A DNA stretch of 64,000 nt from Pseudomonadales bacterium (GCA_022827905.1 JAJEIQ010000080.1:62001-126000); one strand, 5' to 3'; positions 20,078-29,480 are shown, counted from the stretch's first letter. Made by a program: numbers and translations. The notes: generated from the sequence alone by a model not told the origin.

Positions 20078-20839
20078 ATGGCGGATCCAGCCCTAGAGGC
20101 TCAATTCCGGCAGCTTGCGGAGGATGCCTCCCAAGACGAGCTGTCTGCGGCCCTGCTGGTGAATCGGGTGCTCGATCCGAGCGTCGACGCCAATGGCCTG
20201 CGCCATCGAATCGATGAGCTCGCCGGCGCCTGCCCGTCCGGCGTTCCGCCCTGGGCGTTCATGCAACAGCGGGGTTTTTCCGGCAATTGGGCGGAGCCGG
20301 TCTCGCTCGCCCACAGTTGCCTAGCGGACGTATTGAAGACCGGCCACGGCATTCCCATCTCACTCGGTGTCCTGTTGCTGCACGTGGCGCGCCAGCGGGG
20401 CTTCGAAGCCGCCGGCGTCAACTTTCCCGGCCATTTCCTCACTCGGGTTGGCGACGCGCTGATCGATCCCGTTGATTTCCGCCCCGTCACGGAGGACGAA
20501 TGCCTGCAGGGGCTCGGCGGGACGGCCTTTCCCGATCCGTTCGCCACCGCGACCAGCGCCATGATCGCGCTGCGCATGCTGAACAACGTGAAGGCGCAAC
20601 TGGTGGGCGGCTCCCATTGGGACCGGGCGCTGGGCATCGTGGGCTACCAGTTGATGCTGTTGCCGGGCAATGCCGAACTGCAGTTCGAACGGGCCCAGCT
20701 TTGGGAACGGCTCCGCGCGCCGGATGCAGCGCGGCAATCCTACGCCGAGGTCGCGCAGCACAGCGGGGACGCCAAGCTACGCTCCGCCGCCGAAGCCAAG
20801 CTGGCCGATTTGGCGGACGACGACACGGTTTGGAACTAG
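20078..20839 (+). CDS. SirB1/YchA-like transglutaminase-fold protein with TPR tail
   Basis: 253 residues. The central region has the SirB1 signature: GHGIPISLGVLLLHVARQRG, GVNFPGHFLTR and an LIDPVDF stretch, a transglutaminase-like fold. The C-terminal third (about 185-245) is helical and TPR-like. In E. coli the homologue sits downstream of prmC; here it follows prfC by 61 bases. The molecular role is not established for the family. It converges with the next gene, 22 bases apart. Confidence 0.8.
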   Translation: MADPALEAQFRQLAEDASQDELSAALLVNRVLDPSVDANGLRHRIDELAGACPSGVPPWAFMQQRGFSGNWAEPVSLAHSCLADVLKTGHGIPISLGVLLLHVARQRGFEAAGVNFPGHFLTRVGDALIDPVDFRPVTEDECLQGLGGTAFPDPFATATSAMIALRMLNNVKAQLVGGSHWDRALGIVGYQLMLLPGNAELQFERAQLWERLRAPDAARQSYAEVAQHSGDAKLRSAAEAKLADLADDDTVWN

Positions 20840-20861
20840 CGGCAGGGATGACGCCGCGGCG

Positions 20862-22526
20862 CTATGCCATCTGCCCGCTCGCATGCCGAGCGGCGACGTA
20901 CCCGAAGGTCATGGCCGGGCCGATGGTGCCGCCAGCGCCGGGATAGAAGTTGCCCATCACCGAGGCCGAAGCGTTGCCCGCGGCGTACAGGCCGGGCATG
21001 GGGGCGCCCTTGGTGTCCATGACTTGGGCGAACTCGTTGGTGAGCAACCCGCCCTTGGTGCCTAGATCGCCGGGATAGAGCTTCATGGCGTAAAACGGTG
21101 GCCTATCCAGCGGCGCGAGGCAGGGATTGGGCTTGTTCGCCGGGTCGCCCGAGAAGCGGTCGAAGGCGCTTTCCCCGCGTTGGAAGTCATCATCCCGGCC
21201 CTTGGCCGCCATGGCGTTGAACCGAGCCACGGTGGCAGCGAGGCCGTCAGCGTCGATGCCTGCTTGGCGGGCCAGCTCGTTCAACGTTTCGGCGCGGATC
21301 ACGAAGCCGCTGTCTAGGTGGCGCTGCGGCGTAATCCCCGGCAGCATGCCGCCGATGGGGTACTTGGCGCGGTAGGCGTGGTCGAAGACCATGTGCGCGG
21401 GAATGGCCGCAGCCCCCGCTTGGTGCGCTTCCTGCATCTGCTTGACGAGGTCGTTGTACGGGTCGGCTTCGTTGGCGAAGCGCTGACCGGCGGCGTCGAC
21501 GATGATGTTGCCGGGTTTGGCGCGCTCGAAAATGACGATTTGCGGGGCGCCGCCGGGCGGCATGAACGTCGGTGCCCACCAAGCATCGTCCATCAAGTCG
21601 ACGGCGGCGCCAATGGCGAGGCCGGCCTGAATGGCTTCTCCGGTGTTGCCCTCGGACCCGGAGGTGTAGCTCGCCTTCGGTTCGGCGGTCAGGTGCTCGC
21701 CCCGCATCGCCGAGTTGCGTTCAAAGCCGCCAGCGGCCACCATGACGCCCTTGCGCGCCTGAACGTTGCGCCGCTGCCCGTCGACATTGACGCGCAAGCC
21801 GATGATCCGGCCGTCTTCCACCAGCAGTTCGCTCAGGCTGGCGTTCAGCCACAAGGGCACTTGGCGTTCGAGCAGCGAAAAGCGCAGCCTCCCAATCAGC
21901 GCCGCGCCGTTGGCCAAGTGCCTGCGGCCAGCCGCACGGTTCCAGAGGTTGCGCGGCAGCGTTCGCCAGGCCTTGAGCAGTTGCCCCGGATTGGCCCTCG
22001 CCGAAGCGAGTTGGCGCAGTTCAGCCATGGTGCCGACAATACCGGCCGGGGCGATGGGCCCGCGGCTGCGAAGTTCCCGCAAATGCTTGCCGAGCCGGCG
22101 CCCGGCAAAGACCCGGGGCTCGACGGAACGGTCTTCGGCTGCGGCGCCGGGCGAGTGGGGCCGGTAGTCGGGAAACCCGAAGAAGGTCTCGACGTCGAGT
22201 TGGCTGTGGCGCAGCAGATGGTCCAGCATGCGCGGCGCATTCGTGACAAAGGCCCGTAGTCTTTCCGGCCCGACGCGATTGCCCACATGATGCTCAAGGT
22301 AGGTGAGTGCTCGCTCCATGTCGTCGTCGGCGCTTGCGCGCTGCATTCGGGCGTTGCCCGGAATCCAGAGCACGCCCCCCGACAACGCCGTGGTGCCGCC
22401 ATAGTGCCCGGTCTTCTCGATAACCAAGGCGTCCAGCCCGTCAATGCTCGCGGTCAACGCCGCGGCAAGCCCGGCCGCCCCGGAGCCGATGACGGCCAAA
22501 TCAGTCCTGAAGTCCCAATTGCTCAC
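20862..22526 (-). CDS. FAD-binding dehydrogenase, 3-ketosteroid delta1-dehydrogenase-like
   Basis: A 554-residue flavoprotein of the succinate dehydrogenase/fumarate reductase/KstD superfamily. FAD is bound by the N-terminal loop GSGAAGLAAALTA and the following IEKTGHYGGTTALSGG; the C-terminus has GNFYPGAGGTIGPAMTFGY, which closely matches the KstD end. It may introduce double bonds in steroid-like or other ketone substrates; which is not visible. GTG start at 22526. It lies 19 bases downstream of an SDR gene that often accompanies such enzymes in catabolic clusters. Confidence 0.85.
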   Translation of the reverse strand: MSNWDFRTDLAVIGSGAAGLAAALTASIDGLDALVIEKTGHYGGTTALSGGVLWIPGNARMQRASADDDMERALTYLEHHVGNRVGPERLRAFVTNAPRMLDHLLRHSQLDVETFFGFPDYRPHSPGAAAEDRSVEPRVFAGRRLGKHLRELRSRGPIAPAGIVGTMAELRQLASARANPGQLLKAWRTLPRNLWNRAAGRRHLANGAALIGRLRFSLLERQVPLWLNASLSELLVEDGRIIGLRVNVDGQRRNVQARKGVMVAAGGFERNSAMRGEHLTAEPKASYTSGSEGNTGEAIQAGLAIGAAVDLMDDAWWAPTFMPPGGAPQIVIFERAKPGNIIVDAAGQRFANEADPYNDLVKQMQEAHQAGAAAIPAHMVFDHAYRAKYPIGGMLPGITPQRHLDSGFVIRAETLNELARQAGIDADGLAATVARFNAMAAKGRDDDFQRGESAFDRFSGDPANKPNPCLAPLDRPPFYAMKLYPGDLGTKGGLLTNEFAQVMDTKGAPMPGLYAAGNASASVMGNFYPGAGGTIGPAMTFGYVAARHASGQMA

Positions 22527-22545
22527 TGAACGTTCTCGCCGCCGG

Positions 22546-23283
22546 TCAACTCGCCGTCAGCCCGCCGTCCACCACGAACTCCGTGCCCGTGCAGTAGGAG
22601 CTTTCGTCGCTGGCGAGGAACAGCGCCAAGCGGGCGACCTCATCCGCTTCGGCAACCCGGCCCAGTGGAACCCGCCGCACGAGGCGGTCGCTGTCGGCAT
22701 AGCCCGGCACTTGGTGCAGCATCTCGGTCTCGATCAAGCCGGGGTGAATGGAGTTGACGCGGATGCCGCGCCGTCCGAGTTCGACCGCCGCGGTCTTGGT
22801 CATGCCCCGCACGGCCCACTTGGATGCGCCGTAGGCGAACGCGCCATGGGCGGCGCCGAGGCCGGCGATGGAGGAGATGTTGACGATGGCGCCTTGGCCC
22901 GCTTCCATCATGGCTGGCGCCACCGCGCGCATGCCGAGGAACACGCCGGTGCAGTTCACGTCCATGACCGCTTGGAACGCTTCCGGCTCGATCTCGAACA
23001 GGCGTCCGGTGCGGAAGATGCCGGCGTTGTTGATGAGCGCATCGATGCGGCCCGAGGTTGCCAAGAGCTCGCCGATCAGCGCCTCCCAAGCGTCGGCTTC
23101 GCGGACATCGAGATGCCGGTACTCGCCGCCGATTTCCGCGGCCAGCGTCTGGCCTTCGGCATCGAGCACGTCCGTCAGCCACACTTGGGCGCCTTCGGCG
23201 GCGAACAGCCTCGCTTCGGCGGCGCCTTGGCCTCGGGCAGCGCCCGTTATCAGGCAGACCTTGTTCTGCATTCGTCCCACCAT
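22546..23283 (-). CDS. Short-chain dehydrogenase/reductase (SDR)
   Basis: A 245-residue classical SDR: cofactor loop TGAARGQG near the N-terminus, NNAG, catalytic Ser in NISSIAG, and YGASK (YxxxK). The Asp after the second strand (LTDVLD) suggests NAD(H) preference. It resembles hydroxysteroid-type SDRs, which fits the KstD-like gene downstream. AGGAGG lies so close to the ATG at 23283 that the in-frame GTG at 23280 may be the true start. The gene starts 6 bases past the end of phhB. Confidence 0.9.
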   Translation of the reverse strand: MVGRMQNKVCLITGAARGQGAAEARLFAAEGAQVWLTDVLDAEGQTLAAEIGGEYRHLDVREADAWEALIGELLATSGRIDALINNAGIFRTGRLFEIEPEAFQAVMDVNCTGVFLGMRAVAPAMMEAGQGAIVNISSIAGLGAAHGAFAYGASKWAVRGMTKTAAVELGRRGIRVNSIHPGLIETEMLHQVPGYADSDRLVRRVPLGRVAEADEVARLALFLASDESSYCTGTEFVVDGGLTAS

Positions 23284-23289
23284 CGCCTC

Positions 23290-23631
23290 CTAGTTCCTCA
23301 GGGCCGCGTCGGTTCGCGCCGCCATGATGAAGTCGTTTTCGTGCAGGCCGCCGATGGCGTGCGTCCACCAGCGCACCTCCACCTTGCCCCATTCCAGCAC
23401 GATGCGCGGGTGATGGTCGGCGGCCTCCGCCAGGTCGCCCACCCGATTGGCGAACGCCAGCGCCTTGGCGAAATTGGTGAAGGTGAACTGAGCCCGAAGT
23501 TGATCCATGCCTGCCGCCTGCTCGATTGACCAACCCGCCAGTTGGGCCAGCAGCGCGGGTCGTTGTGAGGCCGCAACCGGCGGTGAATCCACCCGGCAGG
23601 GCTGGCACTTGCGATCGGCCAATTCACTCAT
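23290..23631 (-). CDS. phhB: Pterin-4a-carbinolamine dehydratase
   Basis: A 113-residue PCD/DCoH protein that recycles 4a-hydroxytetrahydrobiopterin formed by aromatic amino-acid hydroxylases. The signature DHHPRIVLEWGKVEVRWWTH holds the active-site histidines. The ATG at 23631 is preceded by AGGAAGAG; an earlier in-frame start would overlap msrQ. No phenylalanine hydroxylase gene is in the window. Confidence 0.92.
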   Translation of the reverse strand: MSELADRKCQPCRVDSPPVAASQRPALLAQLAGWSIEQAAGMDQLRAQFTFTNFAKALAFANRVGDLAEAADHHPRIVLEWGKVEVRWWTHAIGGLHENDFIMAARTDAALRN

Positions 23632-23650
23632 GAGCTCTTCCTGTCTTGGT

Positions 23651-24268
23651 TTAGGACTGTGCCTTGGCTCTCGACGCTCGCTTGGCCCAAGCGTCCTGCA
23701 GGCGGTCAACGTACAGCAAGGTCAGCCAGATGCCGTAGGCGGCCACTTCGCCGTAGCCGTCCTTGGTCAGCCACCACAGGTGCAGTAGGCCCAAGGCGCT
23801 TGCAGGATATACGAGCCGATGCAGTTGCCGCCAGCGCCGCCTTAGGCGGCGTTGCCACCCGTTGGTGGACGTGACCGCCAGCGCCAGCAGCATCACCAAG
23901 GCCGCAAAGCCCACCGTGATGTAGGGCCGTTCGGCGATGTCCTCGATGATCAGGCGCCAATCGAATTCCGCAAAGAACCCCAAGTAGAACAGAAAGTGAA
24001 GCGACAGGTAGGCGAAGGCGAACAGCCCCACCAAGCGGCGGATACGCAGCAGGGGCGGGTAGCCAAGCCGCCGGCGCAGGGTGGATATGCTCAGGGCCAG
24101 CAACAGCGTGCGCATCCCCCACTCGCCGAGGAACAGCAGCACCGCCTCGCCTGGATCTGCGCCCAGCGCCGAGCCCGGCAATTGCGCTTCCTGGTAGATG
24201 GCGAAGCCAAGCCAGGCCAAGGGCAGGCTCAGGAGAATCCAAGCAGCGGGCTTCAACAAGGTATGCAC
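23651..24268 (-). CDS. msrQ: Haem-binding membrane subunit MsrQ (YedZ)
   Basis: A 205-residue protein with about six TM segments of the ferric reductase-like family, with the conserved histidines in YLSLHFLFYLG, RQLHRLVYPAS and LLHLWW. MsrQ passes electrons from the quinone pool to the periplasmic methionine sulfoxide reductase MsrP. The partner msrP, normally adjacent upstream, is not here: the upstream side is a 164-base gap and a divergent amidase. GTG start at 24268. phhB follows after 19 bases. Confidence 0.88.
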   Translation of the reverse strand: MHTLLKPAAWILLSLPLAWLGFAIYQEAQLPGSALGADPGEAVLLFLGEWGMRTLLLALSISTLRRRLGYPPLLRIRRLVGLFAFAYLSLHFLFYLGFFAEFDWRLIIEDIAERPYITVGFAALVMLLALAVTSTNGWQRRLRRRWRQLHRLVYPASALGLLHLWWLTKDGYGEVAAYGIWLTLLYVDRLQDAWAKRASRAKAQS

Positions 24269-24432
24269 GGCTATCGTATCAGCCTGGAAGTAAGCTCAGC
24301 CCCGTCGCCATGCCAAGCAGTCTATTGGAGCGGTCGAGTGAGGGTCAACAAGCCGCGAAGAGCTGCGGAAAGCGCTAAACTGCGGGACGATCGGGAAAAG
24401 GGCGGTACGGGGACTGAGCTTCGACTAAAACC

Positions 24433-25827
24433 ATGACCAGCTTGCACTACAACAGCCTTGCCGACACTTGCCGCCGCATCAAGAGCGGCGAACTCTCTTC
24501 GATTCAGGTCACCGAAGCGCTGCTGGCCCGCATTGAGGCATTGGAGGGTGAGTTGCGGGCGTTCGCCATGGTGACGGCGGAAGAAGCGCTCAAATCCGCC
24601 GAGGCCCAAGACCGCAAACGGCGCAGCGGGGCACCCTTGGGGCTTTTGCACGGCGTGCCGGTGGCGGTGAAGGACTTGCTGCAGACGGCGGGACTGGCCA
24701 CCGCCAGTGGCACCCAAGTCATGGCGGATTTCGTTCCTGAACGGGATGCGACCGTGGTGCGCCGCCTGCGCGATGCGGGTGCCGTGATCATCGGCAAAAC
24801 CCAGCTCACGGAAGGCGCCTTCAGCACCCACCATCCGCAAATCGATCCGCCGCGCAATCCTTGGCGGCAGGACCACTGGCCCGGCGTGTCCTCTTCCGGC
24901 TCCGGGGTTGCCGTGGCGGCTGGCCTCGCCTTCGGCGCCTTGGGATCGGATACCGGTGGCAGCATCCGCTTCCCTTCCGCTGCCTGTGGCTTGGTCGGCG
25001 TCAAGCCCACCTATGGCCGGGTCAGCCGCCACGGCGCCTTTCCGCTGGCGGAGTCGCTCGATCACATCGGTCCCATGACGCGCTCCGTGGAGGATGCCGC
25101 CAGGATGCTGCAAGCTATCGCCGGTGCGGACCCGGAGGATTCCACCACCTTGCCCAACCCCGTTCCAAACTACGCCGCCCAGCTCGACGGTCCCATCGGA
25201 GGGTTACGATTTGGCGTCGATTGGGACTACGCCGCCAGCGGCGTCGATGAGGGCGTGACGGCGGTGGTGCGCAGCGCGGTCGATCGGTTCCGGGAACTCG
25301 GAGCGGAGGTTTTGGAGGTGCGGATGCCGCCTCGCTACGCCGTCCTCGTGGAGAACTGGATTCGCACCTGCGCCGTCGAGTGCGCCAAGGCCCACGCGCC
25401 CTGGTTTCCGCAGCAGCGGGACGCCTATGGTCCGGCACTGGCCGAGCTGCTGGACCTCGGCGCCGGCTTAAGCCCGGACGTCCATGCCGCGCTTGAGCGG
25501 GAGCGCGAAGCCTTCCGCGCTGAATTCGACGAGCTGCTGACCGGCGTTGACGCTCTGATCGCTCCGGCCATGCCCATTGCGCCGCCCAGCCTTGAGGCCA
25601 TTGAAGCAGCCATTCGCGGCGATGGTGAGCAGGCCGCCCTGATCACCTTCACGGCACCCTTCGACTACTCCGGTCATCCCACCGTCACCCTGCCGGCGGG
25701 CCTATTCGCCGACGGCCTGCCCCAGTCGGTGCAACTCATCGGCCGCTGGCTGGACGAGACGACGTTGTTGCGTGCCGCCCACGCATTTGAGCGGTCGCTG
25801 CAATTCAGTGAACATCCGTTGCCCTAA
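24433..25827 (+). CDS. Amidase-signature family hydrolase
   Basis: 464 residues with the Ser-cisSer-Lys triad: Lys80 in VAVKDLL, the cis-Ser in GVSSSGSGVA (about 154) and the nucleophile Ser in SDTGGSIRFPSA (about 177). The signature reads GVSSSGSG instead of the commoner GGSSGGSA. It hydrolyses an amide, substrate unknown; no gatB or gatC neighbour, so not a tRNA amidotransferase. A TAAACT -10-like element lies about 50 bases upstream. Confidence 0.88.
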   Translation: MTSLHYNSLADTCRRIKSGELSSIQVTEALLARIEALEGELRAFAMVTAEEALKSAEAQDRKRRSGAPLGLLHGVPVAVKDLLQTAGLATASGTQVMADFVPERDATVVRRLRDAGAVIIGKTQLTEGAFSTHHPQIDPPRNPWRQDHWPGVSSSGSGVAVAAGLAFGALGSDTGGSIRFPSAACGLVGVKPTYGRVSRHGAFPLAESLDHIGPMTRSVEDAARMLQAIAGADPEDSTTLPNPVPNYAAQLDGPIGGLRFGVDWDYAASGVDEGVTAVVRSAVDRFRELGAEVLEVRMPPRYAVLVENWIRTCAVECAKAHAPWFPQQRDAYGPALAELLDLGAGLSPDVHAALEREREAFRAEFDELLTGVDALIAPAMPIAPPSLEAIEAAIRGDGEQAALITFTAPFDYSGHPTVTLPAGLFADGLPQSVQLIGRWLDETTLLRAAHAFERSLQFSEHPLP

Positions 25828-25882
25828 CGGAAAACCGCTCCGTACGCCGGTGCCACGCGGCCGGCCCCTTTCCCCGACTCGG

Positions 25883-26263
25883 TCAGGCCGTCCGCTTCCA
25901 AAACAGGTGATAACACCCACCGATGACGATAGCGGCGAGCGCCAGATCCGTGAGGGCGTACATGGCGATGTCGGCGGGAGGATTGAAAAACTGGTTGAGG
26001 AGGAAGGCGTGGACTAAGGGGTATACGCTGCCGTAGATCAGTCCGTAGCGCAGCGGGCTTTGGCGGTAGATGCGCCAGAGCGCCAAGGTCTGCAAGGTGA
26101 CCACCAGAAGGACCACCGGCACGATAGCGCGCAGCCAGATGCTGCCGGTGACATCAAACAGTTCATCGCTCAATCCAAGCCAAACGATCATTCCCGCCTC
26201 GGCCAAGGGGACGCTGATGATCGCCACCAAGACCACCAATGCGGTTTTCAATGCGGTCATCAT
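25883..26263 (-). CDS. Small four-TM membrane protein, unknown function
   Basis: 126 residues, four predicted TM helices at roughly 7-27, 43-63, 72-92 and 100-118, with no recognisable motif. The start ATG ATG at 26263 has AAGGAGA upstream, and its first codon overlaps the stop of the preceding membrane-protein gene (ATGA), so the two are translated together. The longer open frame upstream is a shadow of that gene. Confidence 0.65.
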   Translation of the reverse strand: MMTALKTALVVLVAIISVPLAEAGMIVWLGLSDELFDVTGSIWLRAIVPVVLLVVTLQTLALWRIYRQSPLRYGLIYGSVYPLVHAFLLNQFFNPPADIAMYALTDLALAAIVIGGCYHLFWKRTA

Positions 26264-26688
26264 GATGCTCTCCTTGTCCTGTGCACGCGTTCGCGAGCGC
26301 TGATCCACCACAGCGTCAGGCCGGCGCCAGCCACCGATGCAGCCGCTACGGGAGCGAGCTCCGGCCATCCGGTCATGACATACAGGGCGCAGGGGGCGGC
26401 GGCGACCAGAAAACAGGCCAGCGCCCCGGCGATTCGCTTGCCCTTGGGCGCGACCAGGGCCGCAACCCAGCCGCCGCCGATGACGGCCAGCAAGACCACT
26501 GCGTAAAGGGTGGCGCCCAAGGCGGTGATGTGCCCCGCCGTCACGCACTGGTCGCCGGCCATTCTGTCCGGCGGACAGCCTTGGTTGAGCTGACGCATGA
26601 CCAGGAGGCCCGCCGCCAGCGCGGCGGCCGTAACGGCGATTGGGGTCAAGGGCGTTAACAGCCAACGAATCCAAACCATGGGTTGCAA
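26260..26688 (-). CDS. Small membrane protein, unknown function
   Basis: 142 residues with about four TM helices and a cysteine-containing periplasmic-looking loop between the first and second (CPPDRMAGDQC). The basic C-terminal tail is probably cytoplasmic. Not recognised. It lies 23 bases downstream of aceK and is coupled to the next membrane gene, suggesting an aceK-linked transcript. Confidence 0.6.
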   Translation of the reverse strand: MQPMVWIRWLLTPLTPIAVTAAALAAGLLVMRQLNQGCPPDRMAGDQCVTAGHITALGATLYAVVLLAVIGGGWVAALVAPKGKRIAGALACFLVAAAPCALYVMTGWPELAPVAAASVAGAGLTLWWISARERVHRTRRAS

Positions 26689-26711
26689 AACCTTAAGGCA
26701 GCCGCACTGTC

Positions 26712-28469
26712 CTACTTTTGCGCTTGTGAATCAATAGCCCGCCGCTGGTTGGAAAAGCGCCGTTTGCGGCGATAGGGGAACACGTCCATGGCATGGCCGT
26801 CCGCGACCGCCTGCTGCAGGCCGCGCCAATACTCCGGGGTGAACAGGTCGCCGTGCAGGTCCGCGAAGAGCCGCTTGATCTCCGGCTTGCCGAACAGGAA
26901 GCGGCGAAACTCCTCCGGGAAGACGTCGTTCGGCCCCACGGAGTACCAGGGCTCGGCTGCCATTTCCTCCTCCGGGGTGCGCGGCTCTGGCACCGCACGG
27001 AAGTTGACGTCGGTCAGGAAGCTGATTTCATCGTAGTCGTAGAACACCACGCGCCGGTGGCGGGTGACGCCGAAGTTCTTCAGCAGCATGTCGCCGGGAA
27101 AGATGTTGGCGGCCGCCAACTGCTTGATGGCGTTGCCGTACTCATCGAGCGCTTCGGTCAAGATGGCGCGGTCGGCGTTCTCGATGTACAGGTTCAGCGG
27201 CGTCATGGCCCGTTCGGTGTAGAGGTGGCGGATGCGCAGTTGGCCGTCCTCGATGCGCAGCGCCGAAGGGGCGGCAGCGCGCAGCTCGTTAATCAGCTCC
27301 GGGTCGAAGCGGTCCAAGGGCAGGCGCAAGTTCTTGAACTCCTGGGTGTCGGCCATGCGCCCAGCGCGGTCATGGCGTTTGACGATGTGGTACTTCTCCC
27401 GCACTTCGGCGGCCGTCACCGCCTTTTGCGGCGGAAACTCGTCGCGAATCACCTTGAACACCGTCTGGTAGGAAGGGAGGGTGAATACCGTCATCACCAT
27501 GCCCTTGATGCCCGGGGCGGGTATGAACAGGTCCTTGGATTGACGCAGGTGATCCAGAAAACCGCGGTGGAACTCGGTTTTGCCGTGCTTGTGCTGGCCG
27601 ATGGCGGCATAAAGTTCGGAGCGCTTCTTGTTGGGCAGCAGTTCGTTGAGGAAGCGGACCAGGCCAAAGGGGTAGGGGGAGCGCACCATGAAGTAGGCCC
27701 GGGTGAAACTGAACACGATGGACAGTTCGTCCTTGTCGCAAATCAGGGTGTCCACGTAGGCCTCGCCCCTTGCGCTCATGGCCAATGGCAGGGTCAGCGG
27801 CCAGAATCGCCTGGGTCGCGGGTCTGAAGACGGGTCGTCGAGGCATAGCCGGCCAACGATGTAGGCGCCCTTGTTGCGGTAGAACAGGGCATTGATGACT
27901 TCGACCTGGAAATCCTTGCCGGTGGCGACCTCGGGCCGTGCCTCGATCAGCGAGCGGACGATGTTGCGTGTGTCGCGGCGTTGGTCCTGCCACGGCAATT
28001 CCGGCGCCCGCTCATCGAGTATCCGCTGCACCATGGCGGCCAGCCCGGCGGTTGGGCGATAGCCGCTCGTTAGGCTCTCCCCGGCCGGAGTGGGCGGGCC
28101 GGCGCTGAAGGACGTGGCGAGGAACATCCGTTCGCCGTCGAGCGCCGGATCGCGGGTGATGCGCCGATGCACGGAGTTGTAGAAGGTCTCCGCGAGGTCT
28201 CCGTCGGGCGCCTCGGCAATGGCCTTGGCGTAGGTGCTCTTGACTTCCGCCCACTGCGCTTTTCCAAGGCTTCCGCAGCGGGAGCCGATTTGCGCGGTCG
28301 CCCGGTCGATGTGCGTCTTGTAAAGATTCAGCCGGGCTTGGCTGGCGGCTTGCACACCCGGCCAGTCGGCGTGGCGGAAACGTTCTTCCGCGTCAATCGT
28401 GATGCGCTCGAAGTGCTGCCGGTAAGCCCGAAACTCGGCGAGGATGGTGCTCGCGGCTTCCTGCTCCAT
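26712..28469 (-). CDS. aceK: Isocitrate dehydrogenase kinase/phosphatase
   Basis: Phosphorylates and dephosphorylates isocitrate dehydrogenase to control flow between the TCA cycle and the glyoxylate shunt. The 585-residue length is typical. The ATP-binding APGIKGMVMTVFTLPSY and the downstream FGVTRHRRVVFYDYDE stretch (kinase-like catalytic core) are clear. It stands apart from aceA and aceB, which are not in the window, unlike the E. coli aceBAK operon. It lies 45 bases downstream of an MBL-fold gene. Confidence 0.96.
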   Translation of the reverse strand: MEQEAASTILAEFRAYRQHFERITIDAEERFRHADWPGVQAASQARLNLYKTHIDRATAQIGSRCGSLGKAQWAEVKSTYAKAIAEAPDGDLAETFYNSVHRRITRDPALDGERMFLATSFSAGPPTPAGESLTSGYRPTAGLAAMVQRILDERAPELPWQDQRRDTRNIVRSLIEARPEVATGKDFQVEVINALFYRNKGAYIVGRLCLDDPSSDPRPRRFWPLTLPLAMSARGEAYVDTLICDKDELSIVFSFTRAYFMVRSPYPFGLVRFLNELLPNKKRSELYAAIGQHKHGKTEFHRGFLDHLRQSKDLFIPAPGIKGMVMTVFTLPSYQTVFKVIRDEFPPQKAVTAAEVREKYHIVKRHDRAGRMADTQEFKNLRLPLDRFDPELINELRAAAPSALRIEDGQLRIRHLYTERAMTPLNLYIENADRAILTEALDEYGNAIKQLAAANIFPGDMLLKNFGVTRHRRVVFYDYDEISFLTDVNFRAVPEPRTPEEEMAAEPWYSVGPNDVFPEEFRRFLFGKPEIKRLFADLHGDLFTPEYWRGLQQAVADGHAMDVFPYRRKRRFSNQRRAIDSQAQK

Positions 28470-28514
28470 CCTTGGCTGCTTTGAATTGTGTGCTGCGGCC
28501 GGTTAGGGGAGCCG

Positions 28515-29480
28515 CTAGCGGCGGCGCTCCTTGTGCAGCGCCGCCATCAGGGCGAACAGTTCGGTGATGTTGTTGGGCTCAGGGTCGTTGGCGAACTCCT
28601 TGTACAGCGTTGCCACGTTCACCACGATGCGTTCCGCGTCACCCCAGGAGTCGTAGTCGGTCAGGGCGATGTCCCGTGCCGCCTCCATCACGTCGAGTCC
28701 GGCATCGAAGCGCTTGCGAGCCTCGACGGCCACGTACTTGAGGTAGCCGCGCATCGCCGCTACGCCCTGCTTGTCGGTCACTGGACCGTGGCCGGGCACC
28801 ACGCACTCCAGATCCAGCGCCAGCATGTGGTCGCAGGCGGCGATCCAGTTGCTGACTGGCCCCACCCAGAGGATTGGGTGTCCTTCGATAAACAGGATGT
28901 CGCCAGTGAAAATGAGCTTGTCGTCGGGGACGTAGGCGAGGATGTCGCCCGCCGTGTGGGCGGGGCCTACCTGTTTTAGGCAGACTGTCTTGTCGCCGAC
29001 GGTCAGCGTCATCTCATCCTCAAAAGTACGCGTCGGCAAGGTGCGGTTGATGCCACGAAAGTCGAAATCGCTGAAGCAGTAAAGGAAGAACTCGCCCACT
29101 TCGCCCATGGAAGGCGCCTGCTCCATCAGGTTCTGCAGCAGGTCGGGGTTTTCCCGGGCAAGCTCGTCGAAACAGGCTTGGGAGGCGATGATCTCCGCCT
29201 CTGCGACCAGTTCATTGCCGTTGCAGTGGTCGGCGTTGGCGTGGGTGTTGATGAGGAAGTCGAACTGCGTGGTGGCCTTGGGTTCGCTGGCGCGCATGGC
29301 CTTGAGCATTTCCGCAGTGAGGGGCTTGTCAAACAACGTATCGACGATCAGCGATTGATCCCCGTCCACGATCAATCCGGCGTTGCTCCACCCCCAGCCG
29401 CCATCCGGCTGTAGCCAAGCGTAGCCGCCGTTGCCGAGATCGAGCAATCCATGCTCGTAGGGCCGTGTTGCTAAGGTCAT
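28515..29480 (-). CDS. MBL-fold metallohydrolase with variant metal motif
   Basis: 321 residues. Metallo-beta-lactamase fold with THANADHCNGN where the usual HxHxDH is; the second His is Asn. Further ligands are visible in GPAHTAGD, FTGDILF and PGHGPV. A C-terminal helical extension of about 70 residues follows. The family includes hydrolases of thioesters, lactones and sulfonates; the substrate is unknown. It heads a minus-strand run leading to aceK. Confidence 0.82.
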   Translation of the reverse strand: MTLATRPYEHGLLDLGNGGYAWLQPDGGWGWSNAGLIVDGDQSLIVDTLFDKPLTAEMLKAMRASEPKATTQFDFLINTHANADHCNGNELVAEAEIIASQACFDELARENPDLLQNLMEQAPSMGEVGEFFLYCFSDFDFRGINRTLPTRTFEDEMTLTVGDKTVCLKQVGPAHTAGDILAYVPDDKLIFTGDILFIEGHPILWVGPVSNWIAACDHMLALDLECVVPGHGPVTDKQGVAAMRGYLKYVAVEARKRFDAGLDVMEAARDIALTDYDSWGDAERIVVNVATLYKEFANDPEPNNITELFALMAALHKERRR

